A stretch of DNA of 64,000 nt from Fen-1273 sp963837815. Lineage in GTDB: Bacteria; Bacteroidota; Ignavibacteria; UBA10030; UBA6906. Positions 16,254 through 25,900 of the stretch are shown here, one piece after another. The position numbers were made by a program, and so were the translations under genes. The notes under the pieces were generated by a model. The model did not search any database, was not told the DNA's origin, and saw only the letters and a program-made list of their open reading frames with translations. Position 1 is the first letter of the stretch; each line of letters begins with the position of its first letter. The DNA lies in the NCBI GenBank assembly GCA_963837815.1, contig CAWIOS010000012.1:620001-684000 (forward strand), in the 5' to 3' direction.

Positions 16254-17471
16254 TCAGGCGGAAAACAGGGAATGTTCCCGGTCTGCCATTGCAGTCCTGA
16301 CCCTGTCGTGCAACCCGCCGAGGTACGTGAACCGGAGGGGGGAGAATTCCTCAACGGCAACGAGAAACGGCAGCGAGTAAAGATGACGGAACCGCGCGAC
16401 CGCTTCCAGGATGAGAAAGATGCAGCTCCCCTGGATGAGGCCGGAGAGCGGGCGATCGGGGGCGGGGGACACCCCGTCGAGAAGGCGGATCGTGCCGCAC
16501 GTGAAATTGATGAGCCTGCCGGTGATTTCATCGAGGGGCTCACTCCGGCAGAGCCTCGTGAACATCGTGGAGTGTTCCGCCGCGGCGTCCTGGGGGATGT
16601 CCTGGAGGTCGTCGATGAACTGGAGCACGACGCCGTACCCGAAGAACGCGTGGAGCGCATCGCGGGCGAGCGCCCCTGAAACGAGAACCCCGTCGACAAC
16701 GACAGAAGCTCCCCCCTTTTCGATTGTGAACGACTGCAGTTGACGTTCCGGGCGGTCACCGGCGGCACCGTGCAGGAGGAGACTTTTCTGCTGCGCCCGG
16801 TGGATCGCGCAGAGGCTCCGGTACACATCGGGAAATTCCCCCCGCGGGTATTCCTCTTCGATCATTTCCATGAGCGCCGGGAATCCCCGGAGATCCGCGG
16901 GATCTCCGTCCGGCGCGTTCCCCCCGAGGCATGACGCCAGAGACCGGTTGAACCGGGTCTTTTCCTCAGGCGTCCACGCCGTGCTGTCGAGAAGATTGTC
17001 CGTGCAGGGATACATCAGGCTGTAGCCGAGCGACGACGACGTCAGCGTCACGGGATGGGAGAGGGAGGATTGTATGCTGTTGAATACCCACTGGTTCCTG
17101 AGCGCCTGGTGAATGTCTCCGTCAGAGAGGGCCGGGTCGTGCTCTCTGGCCCTTCGCACGAACAGTTTTCCGGCCGACTCGCACTCCTCGAAGAACCGGT
17201 TCACGCCGGGGTCCCCCTCCCCCGTCATGAGCCTGCCGAGCGCGGTATGCGCCCTCCCGAGATAGCGCTCCCGCTCCTCCCCGTCCATCTCGCCGTAGCG
17301 GTCCAGCCGCGGGATGGTTTTCTCCAGGAGAATTTCCACTTCCCTCTCCTTCTCCGCCCGTGCAGAAGCGGAGAATCGCCGCAGTGATTCGGGAAATGCC
17401 GCGGGAGTTTCCGACCAGAGCGCAAGATACCTGCCGGTCTCTTCTGCTATCGTGTCTGCGAACGAATCCAT
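16254..17471 (-). CDS. Class I isoprenoid-synthase-like protein
   Basis: A 405-aa, mostly helical protein without signal peptide. Two Asp-rich motifs are placed as in the trans-isoprenyl-diphosphate-synthase fold: D158NLLD162 and, about 130 residues later, D287DLQD291 within GYGVVLQFIDDLQD, close to the FQxxDDxxD second motif. In that family these motifs bind Mg2+ and diphosphate. The first motif is DNxxD rather than DDxxD. The protein is longer than typical prenyl synthases (about 300 aa), with an extra N-terminal helical part of about 130 residues. Substrate and reaction cannot be predicted. It is followed by the S9 peptidase gene and is divergent to the Memo gene. Confidence 0.6.
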   Translation of the reverse strand: MDSFADTIAEETGRYLALWSETPAAFPESLRRFSASARAEKEREVEILLEKTIPRLDRYGEMDGEERERYLGRAHTALGRLMTGEGDPGVNRFFEECESAGKLFVRRAREHDPALSDGDIHQALRNQWVFNSIQSSLSHPVTLTSSSLGYSLMYPCTDNLLDSTAWTPEEKTRFNRSLASCLGGNAPDGDPADLRGFPALMEMIEEEYPRGEFPDVYRSLCAIHRAQQKSLLLHGAAGDRPERQLQSFTIEKGGASVVVDGVLVSGALARDALHAFFGYGVVLQFIDDLQDIPQDAAAEHSTMFTRLCRSEPLDEITGRLINFTCGTIRLLDGVSPAPDRPLSGLIQGSCIFLILEAVARFRHLYSLPFLVAVEEFSPLRFTYLGGLHDRVRTAMADREHSLFSA

Positions 17472-17554
17472 GGCGGGTCCGAACTTTCCTGGAAGTGAAA
17501 TCCGACAAAATATACGATTTTCTGCGGAGGAATGCCCGGCAGAGATTCCTCACG

Positions 17555-17583
17555 TTGACATTGCAGAGGGGTTCGGGTAGATT
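17555..17583 (+). promoter_or_regulatory. Candidate promoter of the AmmeMemoRadiSam operon
   Basis: A perfect -35 TTGACA (17555-17560), a 17-bp spacer and TAGATT (17578-17583). The ATG of the Memo-AMMECR1 gene is 52 bp further on. Confidence 0.55.
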
Positions 17584-17634
17584 GACCGGAGAGAACACGC
17601 GCTCAATTCAACGTCAATTCCGCGGGCCCCACTC

Positions 17635-19137
17635 ATGGATCAGAGAATTCTGTTGCTTATTGTCGCACCCGTCCTGTTCCTCGCTTCCGCATGCACCGCG
17701 CAGAAACCGGGCACGGACAGGCCGCCGGCCGTTGCGGGCCTCTTCTATCCGGCTTCGCGCGGCGAACTTGACCGGATGCTTACCGACCTCTTTTCCCGGG
17801 CACTCCCCTGCCGAGTGGAGGGGGACGTCGTGGCAATCATCGTCCCTCACGCCGGGTACGTCTATTCCGGCGAGGTCGCCGCCTCAGGATACAATACGAT
17901 CGACAGGACAAAAAGGTTCGAGAACATATTCATCATCGGCCCGAGCCACACCGTGGGGTTTGAAGGCGCGTCCGTCTATACCGCGGGAAACTTTATCACG
18001 CCGCTCGGAACGGTGGAGGTAAACCGGGAGATCGGAGAAGAGCTGATCCGCAACTGCCGGGCGTTCAGCGACAGGACGGACGCGCACGCCACGGAGCACA
18101 GCGTGGAGGTGCAGATCCCGTTTCTCCAGCATATACTTCCGTGGCATTTCCGGATCGTCCCCATCGTCGTGGGAGCAAACGCCCCCGAAACGTGCAGGAG
18201 TATCGCCGGAGCGCTTCGCCCCTACCTGAACGGGCGGAACCTCTTCGTGATCAGCTCGGATTTTTCCCACTACCCTGCATACGACGACGCCGTCAGGGTC
18301 GACCGGGCGACCGCGGAGGCGATTGAGACGAACTGTCCGGACAGCCTGATCGCGGCCATGGAACGGAACGCGGGGGCCGGGATTCCGAACCTCGCGACGA
18401 GCCTGTGCGGGTGGTCGGCCGTCCTGACGCTCCTCTACATGACCGCGGGGGGGACTTCACACAAATTCACCCGCGTGCAGTACAAGAATTCGGGGGACTC
18501 CCCGGCCGGGGAACGGGACAGGGTCGTCGGGTACAACGCCATCGCGGTAACCGCAGAACAGCAGAAGGAGACGGGATCCGCGTTCACGCTTACGGGCGCG
18601 GAAAGGGAAACGCTCCTCGCCATCGCACGCAGGACCGTCGACGAGTACGTTCTGCACGGGAAAGTTCCCGACGTCGATCCGGGGACGCTCACCGCGGCGC
18701 TCAGGACGCCGTGCGGGGCATTCGTGACGCTCAACGAACACGGACAGCTCCGGGGATGCATCGGGCGGTTCGACGCCGCGGAGCCTCTCTACAGCGTCGT
18801 GCAGAGCATGGCGGTGGCCGCCGCATCGCAGGACTACCGGTTCACACCCGTCCTGCCGTCAGAAGTGAAGAGCCTCAGGATCGAGATTTCTGTTCTCACG
18901 CCGATGCGGAGGATCCGTTCGATCGACGAGTTCCAGCTCGGCACGCAGGGGATTTACATGAAGAAGGGAGCCCGCTCCGGCACGTTCCTTCCCCAGGTGG
19001 CCCAGGAAACCCGCTGGACGAAAGAGGAGTTCCTCGGGCACTGCGCGCAGGACAAGGCGGGGATCGGCTGGGAGGGGTGGAAGGATGCGGACCTTTACGT
19101 TTACGAGGCGCTCGTCTTTGGAGAACCGGAGGGTTAA
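17635..19137 (+). CDS. AmmeMemoRadiSam proteins B (Memo) and A (AMMECR1) fused, predicted lipoprotein
   Basis: A 500-aa protein. The N-terminus carries a lipoprotein signal with LASAC (Cys20). Residues about 30-305 are a Memo domain: PPAVAGLFYP, IVPHAGYVYSG, IGPSHTVGFEG, EHSVEVQIPFL and SSDFSHYP, which place the conserved His/Asp metal-site residues. Residues about 318-498 are AMMECR1, with the signature LRGCIGRF and TPMRRIRS.. to ..GWKDADLYVYEALVF. Memo, AMMECR1 and a radical SAM enzyme form the AmmeMemoRadiSam system, whose reaction is not established to my knowledge. Here A and B are one polypeptide and appear to be exported and membrane-anchored. The other two genes follow with overlaps. 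Confidence 0.92.
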   Translation: MDQRILLLIVAPVLFLASACTAQKPGTDRPPAVAGLFYPASRGELDRMLTDLFSRALPCRVEGDVVAIIVPHAGYVYSGEVAASGYNTIDRTKRFENIFIIGPSHTVGFEGASVYTAGNFITPLGTVEVNREIGEELIRNCRAFSDRTDAHATEHSVEVQIPFLQHILPWHFRIVPIVVGANAPETCRSIAGALRPYLNGRNLFVISSDFSHYPAYDDAVRVDRATAEAIETNCPDSLIAAMERNAGAGIPNLATSLCGWSAVLTLLYMTAGGTSHKFTRVQYKNSGDSPAGERDRVVGYNAIAVTAEQQKETGSAFTLTGAERETLLAIARRTVDEYVLHGKVPDVDPGTLTAALRTPCGAFVTLNEHGQLRGCIGRFDAAEPLYSVVQSMAVAAASQDYRFTPVLPSEVKSLRIEISVLTPMRRIRSIDEFQLGTQGIYMKKGARSGTFLPQVAQETRWTKEEFLGHCAQDKAGIGWEGWKDADLYVYEALVFGEPEG

Positions 19138-21259
19138 AGGTCCCGCCGCAGCGGTCGCCGCACTTGGGATGACATCGCTCGCCGCCCAGGTGATACTTCT
19201 GCGCGAATTTGTCTCCGTTTTCCAGGGAAACGAGCTTGTCATCGGCGTCGTCCTTGCGAGCTGGATGATGCTGACCGGAGCGGGGGCATTCATCGGCCGG
19301 TTCCCGGGTTCTTGCTCCCCCCGCCGCTCCATGACAGCGGCGGCACTGGCAAGCGCCGGGATTCTCCCTCCGGCGACGGTGCTGCTCCTCCGGGCGGCGC
19401 GGAACGTGGTCTTCACCGCGGGGAGCATGGTGGGGATACTCCAGGCGCTCTGCGCATCGCTCGTCATACTGGCACCGTACTGCCTCCTCTCCGGTTACCT
19501 CTTCACGTTCTTCGTCAGGCTCTTCTCCGCCTCGGAAGGGGAGAACAGCACCGCCCGCGTGTACGCATGGGAAGCCCTCGGCGGCGCGGCAGGGGGGGCG
19601 TTCTTCACTCTGGCGCTCGCGCCGTTCCTCGAAACGTTCCAGACGCTCTTTGTCCTCCTCATCGCCGACCTGTGCGTCGCGCTTTTCATTACGGGGAAAG
19701 GACGTTCGCGCGGAACGACGGCCGCCATACTCGTTCTGATCGGCGCAGCCGCGGCGGCGGTTTTCACGAACGGCGCCGACGCATGGACGAGGCAGTTTCT
19801 CTTCCCGGGGGAGGAGATCGTGTACTTCAGGGACACCCCGTACGGAAACCTGACGCTCACGCGCCGGGGAGGCGAGATCAGTTTTTTTGAGAACTCCACG
19901 ATCATGTTCTCGACAAACGACGTGACGGCCAGCGAGGAGACCGTCCACTACTGCCTCGCCCAGAGGCCCGCGCCGCGCCGGGTGCTTCTTGTCGGGGGGG
20001 GGATGTCGGGCGCGACGGCGGAGATTCTGAAATACCCGGTGCAGGGGGTTGACGAGGTGGAGATCAACCCGTGGGTCGTCAGTGCCGGGAGAGAATTCGC
20101 GCCGATCCCCGGGGACAGCCGGGTCTCTGTCATCGAAGGGGACGCGCGCATGTTCGTGCGCACGACGCCGCACCGGTACGACGCGGCGCTCATCAACGTC
20201 CCCGACCCGGCAACCGCACAGATCAACCGGTTCTACACGCTGGAATTCTTCGCGGAGCTCAGGAATGTGCTCACCGACAGCGCGGTCGTCTCCATAAGCC
20301 TTCTCCCCGCCGCCGAGTACCAGGGGAACGAGGCGCGGCGGCTGAGCTCTATCCTCTACGCGACGCTCGGGCGCATCTTTGCGCACGTCCTGATCGTACC
20401 GGGGGAAAAGAACTACTTCCTCGCCTCCAGCGGGCCGCTCGACATCGCCGTTGCGCGGCTCGTTGAGGCACGCGCCGTCAGGACGGAATACGTCAACCAT
20501 TTCTACATCGACGACGCACAGGTCGCGGCGCGGAGCCGGGAGCTGAGCTCCGCGCTCGACACCGCGGCAGCCGTCAACAGGGACTTTACACCCGTCTGCT
20601 ACTACCGGCAGATTGCGTACTGGCTGAGCTACTTCGGTTTCCTGCCCGGACCGTGGCTCCTGACCGCCGGATTTGCACTCATTCTTCTCCTGGGACGGTT
20701 CACCGCAGTCGGCGCCGGAGTCTTTGCGGGGGGATTCGCGGCATCCTCCCTGGAAATCGTCCTCATGATTTCGTTCCAGGTGCTCTGCGGCTCGCTGTAC
20801 CAGATGACGGCGATACTGATCGCGACGTTTATGGCCGGGCTCGCGGCAGGGACATTTGTCGCCGGATCGGCGCTCAGGCGGGGCGGGATCGGAAGTTTCA
20901 TCGCCGTGCAGTTCGCCCTCGCGGCGCTCTGCCTCCTTCTTCCCCCCGTCCTTCTCCTCCTCGAGGGGATGAAGTCCTCGCCTTTTCCCGTTCAGTGCGT
21001 CATCACCGGCATTGCGTTCGGCGCAGCGGTCCTGACGGGAATCGAGTTTGCTATCGCATCCCGCGTCCGGCGGGGGAGCACCTCCGCGGCGGCGGCGGAG
21101 CTCTACGGTCTCGATCTCTTCGGGTCCGCCCTCGGTGCGCTCTTCGTCAGCGTCTATGCCATACCCCTTTTCGGCCTGACGGGCGTGAGCCTCGTCGCCG
21201 GCGCGGTCACGGCGGGAGGGGGAATACTCTGCCTCTCTGTCAGGAGGAAATACGCATGA
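19085..21259 (+). CDS. Polytopic membrane protein with spermidine-synthase-like domain
   Basis: A 724-aa protein. The ATG at 19085 overlaps the Memo-AMMECR1 gene by 53 bp and is preceded by GGGAGGGG and GGAAGG, which supports this start. Layout: about five N-terminal membrane helices (SLAAQVILLREFVSVFQG.., AILVLIGAAAAAVFTNG), a Rossmann methyltransferase/spermidine-synthase domain at about 245-450 (VLLVGGGMSGATAEILKYP, VEINPWVVSAGREF, VIEGDARMFVR, RYDAALINVPDPATAQ), then about six more helices. Such SpeE-like membrane proteins are often found next to AmmeMemoRadiSam genes. Aminopropyl transfer is not proven. Its stop overlaps the next start (ATGA), so the three genes are translationally coupled. 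Confidence 0.85.
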   Translation: MRTFTFTRRSSLENRRVKGPAAAVAALGMTSLAAQVILLREFVSVFQGNELVIGVVLASWMMLTGAGAFIGRFPGSCSPRRSMTAAALASAGILPPATVLLLRAARNVVFTAGSMVGILQALCASLVILAPYCLLSGYLFTFFVRLFSASEGENSTARVYAWEALGGAAGGAFFTLALAPFLETFQTLFVLLIADLCVALFITGKGRSRGTTAAILVLIGAAAAAVFTNGADAWTRQFLFPGEEIVYFRDTPYGNLTLTRRGGEISFFENSTIMFSTNDVTASEETVHYCLAQRPAPRRVLLVGGGMSGATAEILKYPVQGVDEVEINPWVVSAGREFAPIPGDSRVSVIEGDARMFVRTTPHRYDAALINVPDPATAQINRFYTLEFFAELRNVLTDSAVVSISLLPAAEYQGNEARRLSSILYATLGRIFAHVLIVPGEKNYFLASSGPLDIAVARLVEARAVRTEYVNHFYIDDAQVAARSRELSSALDTAAAVNRDFTPVCYYRQIAYWLSYFGFLPGPWLLTAGFALILLLGRFTAVGAGVFAGGFAASSLEIVLMISFQVLCGSLYQMTAILIATFMAGLAAGTFVAGSALRRGGIGSFIAVQFALAALCLLLPPVLLLLEGMKSSPFPVQCVITGIAFGAAVLTGIEFAIASRVRRGSTSAAAAELYGLDLFGSALGALFVSVYAIPLFGLTGVSLVAGAVTAGGGILCLSVRRKYA

Positions 21260-22409
21260 GAGAATACAGCAAGCGGGAATTCCTGAAACTCTGCGGTCTC
21301 GGCGCGACTGCATGCCTCATCGGTCCCGGGGAGATGAGGAAACTCCCCCCCGAAATCAGATTGCTCTTTGGATCCCCCGCACCGGGAGGGGGGCCTGGAA
21401 AGTGGAGCAGGGAGGCGCTCTTTTATGCCTCCACCCCTTCCGGGCTCCGGTGCCTCAAATGCCCCCACGGATGCCTCCTCGGCGAAGGAGAAACGGGGCG
21501 CTGCCGGAACCGGGTGAACGCGGGGGGAAACTCTACTCCACCGCATATGGAAACCCGTGCGCCGTTCATGTCGACCCCGTCGAAAAGAAACCGCTCTTCC
21601 ATTTCCTCCCATCGACGGAGGCGTTTTCGATCGCTGCCGCGGGGTGCAACCTCAGGTGCCTCAACTGCCAGAACTGGCAGATCTCGCAGGTGAGGCCGGA
21701 CGAAACAGAGAACGCCGACATGATGCCGGAGAAGGTCGTCGCGGAATGCAGGAGCGCGGGGTGCGCATCGATTGCATATACCTATTCGGAGCCGGTAACC
21801 TTCTACGAATACACATTCGACACCGCGCAGGAGGCGCACAGGCACGGGATCCGCAACATATTCAAATCGAGCGGGTACATCAACGAAGAACCGCTCCGGA
21901 AGCTCTGCCGCGTCATCGACGCCGCAAACATCGACCTCAAGAGCTTCGACGACAACGTGTATGTCACGCTGAACGGCGCGCACCTCGACCCCGTTCTGCG
22001 GACGTTGAAGATACTTAAGGACGAAGGGGTGTGGCTCGAGATCACGAACCTCGTCATACCGACGTGGACCGACGACACGGCGATGATCAAACGCATGGCG
22101 GAATGGCTCTGCGCAAACGGGCTGCAGGACTCCCCACTGCACTTCAGCAGGTTCGTCCCACTGTACCGGCTGAACCAGATTCCCCCCACGCCGGTCGCCG
22201 ACCTGGAGAAGGCGCGGGCGATCGCGATCTCCGCGGGACTCCGTTACGTGTACATCGGGAACGTCCCGGGACACGACGCGGAGAACACCTACTGCCCGCG
22301 GTGCGGAAAAAAGATCGTGGAGCGGAAGGGATTCACCGTCGTGGAGCAGGAGATCACGAACGGGAAATGCAGGGGATGCGGGGAGAAGATCCCCGGCGTG
22401 TGGACGTGA
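21256..22409 (+). CDS. AmmeMemoRadiSam radical SAM enzyme, -1 frameshift at a G6 tract
   Basis: The ATG at 21256 has AGGAGG at a good distance and overlaps the previous stop. The first frame encodes MREYSKREFLKLCGLGATAC, a Tat-like signal with Lys-Arg in place of Arg-Arg, then LKCPHGCLLGEGETGRCRNRVNAGG. Downstream, the conserved sequence continues only in the -1 frame: KLYSTAYGNPCAVHVDPVEK, the radical SAM cluster AAGCNLRCLNCQNW (CxxxCxxC), SEPVTFYEY and a C-terminal zinc ribbon (CPRCGKK...CRGCGEK). The frames join at GGGGGGA (21522-21528). One extra G would restore a protein of about 384 aa. Either a base is missing (assembly error or mutation) or the site is read by -1 ribosomal frameshifting. 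The family is otherwise intact. Confidence 0.85.
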
Positions 22410-22430
22410 GAAGGGCACGGCGCCACAAGA

Positions 22431-22456
22431 AACGCCCCGCCGTGCGGCGGGGCGTT
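22431..22456. terminator. Strong bidirectional terminator
   Basis: An 11-bp perfect stem (AACGCCCCGCC / GGCGGGGCGTT) with loop GTGC, located between the convergent radical SAM gene and the small gene at 22500. There is an A-rich flank on the left and TT/CG on the right. Confidence 0.8.
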
Positions 22457-22499
22457 CGTACACATTCAGACACTGCGGCCTGCAGGGGGGGGCGGTCCC

Positions 22500-22778
22500 T
22501 TATGCCGACTTCAACGACGAACGCTTCAATCCTTCTTTCAGCGTAGCGATCATTGCCGCGTACTCCACCTCGACCCTCTTGAGATCCTGAACCGGCTTCC
22601 GGTTGTTCGTATTGATGACGATTGCCCTGTCAAGCGCCTCGTGCCAGAATTCCAGCCAGTAGAGAGCGCTCACCTGCTGACCGGTGGTGCGCAACTTCGT
22701 GACGATCTCCGGTTTGATGTCCAGTGGAACAGGAAGCTGAAGTGAATCACCAGTATATCGCTTTCCCAATATTTTCAT
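22500..22778 (-). CDS. Small hypothetical protein (92 aa)
   Basis: A short protein with a good ribosome-binding site (GAAGGGGAACA before the ATG). It starts with MKILGKRYTGDSLQLPVPLD and has a helical second half (TTGQQVSALYWLEFWHEALD, then a Lys/Glu-rich helix). There is no signal peptide and no cysteine. It is monocistronic, divergent to the tricorn gene and convergent to the radical SAM gene. I do not recognise the family. Confidence 0.65.
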   Translation of the reverse strand: MKILGKRYTGDSLQLPVPLDIKPEIVTKLRTTGQQVSALYWLEFWHEALDRAIVINTNNRKPVQDLKRVEVEYAAMIATLKEGLKRSSLKSA

Positions 22779-22926
22779 TGTTCCCCTTCCCTGAATGGTG
22801 TACTAAAATATACGGAACGCCGCTCCCAATAGCGAATTCGCCCCCGCACGTGAAACACACACGCAAAAAAACCGTATAATTGAGGCCAGGCATCGACCCC
22901 CACCCACACTCCGGAGGCATATTTCC

Positions 22927-25900
22927 ATGCACGTCGCGCGCGTCCTCTCTCTCATCACACTCGTCGCATTCGCCGCGGGGCCGCTCCGCGCACAACAGGA
23001 GATGCGCCTTCTCCGTTTCCCGGCGACGCACGGGAACCAGATCGTCTTCACGTACGCGGGAAATCTCTACACCGTCTCTTCGTCCGGAGGGGTGGCGCGA
23101 AGGATGACCGACGGAACGGGGTTCGAGATGTTCGCACGGTTCTCGCCCGACGGGTCGACGATCGCATTCACGGGGCAATACGACGGAAACACCGAGGTTT
23201 ACGCGATGCCCTCGGAAGGGGGAGTGCCGCGGAGGCTCACGTACACGGCGACGCTCGGCAGGGACGACGTCTCCGACCGGATGGGCCCGAACAACATCGT
23301 GATGACGTGGAAGGACAGCGCGCACATCGTGTACCGTTCGCGCTGGAAAGAATGGGACGATTTCAAAGGACAGCTCTTCAGCGTGCCTGTCTCCGGCGGT
23401 CCCTCGGAGCAGATTCCTCTGCCGCGGGGGGGGTGGTGCTCCTTCTCCCCCGACGGGAACCGGATGGCGTACAACAGGGTGTTCCGTGAATTCCGGACGT
23501 GGAAACGGTACCGCGGCGGACAGGCGGACGACATCTGGATCTATGATTTCGCCTCGAAAAGCACGACGGACATCACGAACAACCCGGCGCAGGACGTGTA
23601 CCCGATGTGGTCGGGGAACCGTATCTATTTCCTTTCCGACAGGGACGACAACAAGAGATTCAACCTCTACGTCTACGACACCGGCACGCGGGGAACGGAA
23701 AAGCTGACGTCGTTCACCGACTATGACATCAAGTTCCCCTCGCTCGGCGACAGCGCAATTGTCTTCGAAAACGGCGGGTTCATTTACAGGTTCGACCTGG
23801 CGACCGGTCAGACGCGGAAGGTCAGCATCATGATCGGAGAGGACTTCGCCTCGGGGAGGGGCGGCCTTCACGACGTCAGCAAGGAGGTCACCAACTACGA
23901 GATCGCGCCCGACGGGAGCAGGGCGCTCTTCGGCGCCCGCGGGGACGTGTTCACCGTCCCCGCGAAATACGGCAACACGCGCAACCTGACGGGGACGCCG
24001 GGGGTGCACGAGAGGAATTCGAAATGGTCGCCGGACGGCAAATCCATCCTGTACGTCTCCGACGCGACAGGCGAAGACGAGATCTGGATCGCTCCGCAGA
24101 ACGGCCTCTCTCCCGCCCGTCAGGTCACCACGGGAGGAGATACCTACAAGTACCAGCCCCTCTGGTCCCCCGACAGCAAAAAGATACTCTGGGCCGACAA
24201 GAACCTGCGGCTCCAGTACGTCGACGTGGACTCCCGGTCGGTCACGCAGGTGGCCTCCGCGACGGCATGGGAGTTCACGGACTACTGCTGGTCGCCCGAC
24301 AGCAGGTGGATCGCGTACGCGAAGCCGGAAGAGAAGAGCATGACGACGCTCCATCTCTACTCGGTCGAGAACAAACAGACGATCCCCCTGACCGACGGGT
24401 GGTACGAATCGTACGGACCCGCATTCAGCTCCGACGGAAAGTACCTGTTCTTCGTTTCGGACAGGAACTTCAACCCGGTCTTCGGGCAGACCGAGTTCAA
24501 CCACATCTACAGCGACATGGCGGGGATCTACCTCATCACGCTCGCGCGGGCCACAAAGTCCCCCTTCGCGCCCCGGAGCGACGAAGTCGCACCCGCGGGG
24601 CCGGAGAAGGGAAAAGCCGGCGAGAAAAAGGAGGCGGACAGACCGGTGACCGTCACAGTCGACCCGGAAGGGATCGGGTCACGCATCGCGGTCCTTCCCC
24701 TGCAGGGGGCAGCCTACCGGAACGTGGAGAGCGCGGGAGAGAAGCTGTATTACATGCGGAGCGGCAGCAAGGACGAAAAGCCGAAGCTTCTCGTCTACGA
24801 GCTCGACAAGCAGAAGGAGACGGAGCTCGGCGAAGCGGGCGGATTCGAGATCTCGGCGGACGGGAAGAAAATGCTCGTAAACCAGTCCGGCGAGTACGCC
24901 ATCATCGACCTGCCGACATCAAAGATCGACGCGAAGGAGCACCTGAATCTCGCGGACATGAACGTCACGCTCGACCTCCGCGCGGAGTGGAAACAGATAT
25001 TCCGGGAATGCTGGAGGCAGATGCGCGACTTCCTGTACGATCCGCACCTCCAGGGGGTGGACTGGGAGGGGGTCCGGAAAAAGTACGAGGTGCTCCTGCC
25101 GTTCGTCAACCACAGGGCGGACCTGACGTACGTTATCGGCGAGATGATCTCGGAACTGAACATCGGACATTCCTACGTCGGCGGCGGACAGTATCCGAAG
25201 CCCCAGCGCATCGTCACCGGGCTCCTCGGCGCGGACATTGAACGCGACACGGCCTCGCGCTACTTCAGGATCAGGTCGATCCTGAAGGGAGAAAACTGGG
25301 GAAAGAACGCGCGATCACCGCTGACGGAAATCGGCGTCAGCGTGAAGGAGGGGGACTACATCATCGCCGTGAACGGCAAGCCGACGGACGCGATGTCCGA
25401 CATCTACGAAGCGCTTGTCAACACGGCCGGCCGACAGGTGACGCTCCGCGTGAACGGAGAGCCGCGCGAGGAAGGGAGCCATGAAACCGTCGTCGTCCCC
25501 GCTCCGGACGAGCACGAACTCTATTACCTGCGGTGGATCGAAGGAAACATCGAGAAGGTTTCGAAGGCGACGGGGGGAAAGGTGGGCTACATTCACATCC
25601 CGGACATGGGCACGGAGGGGCTGAACACGTTCGCCAAGTACTTCTACCCGCAGACGCGCAAGGAGGGGCTTATCGTGGACGTCCGGGGGAACGGCGGCGG
25701 GAACGTCTCGCCCCAGATCATCGAGAGGCTCCGGAGGGAGTTTACGATGATCGACGTCGCGCGCAACGCGGCACCCACGCCCGATCCCGGGGGGATGGTC
25801 CTCGGACCGAAGGTGATGCTCATCGACGAGTTCTCCGCGTCGGACGGGGACATCGTCGCCTACAGGTTCAGGAAGAACAATATGGGTCCGCTCATCGGGA

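Noticed and set aside
18896..21313. 805-codon open frame on the minus strand
   Set aside because: Antisense to the Memo-AMMECR1 and spermidine-synthase-like genes, which have clear family motifs; its own product is highly charged and low in complexity.
22747..24504. 585-codon open frame on the minus strand
   Set aside because: Antisense to the tricorn gene and overlaps the small gene at 22500; no recognisable domain.
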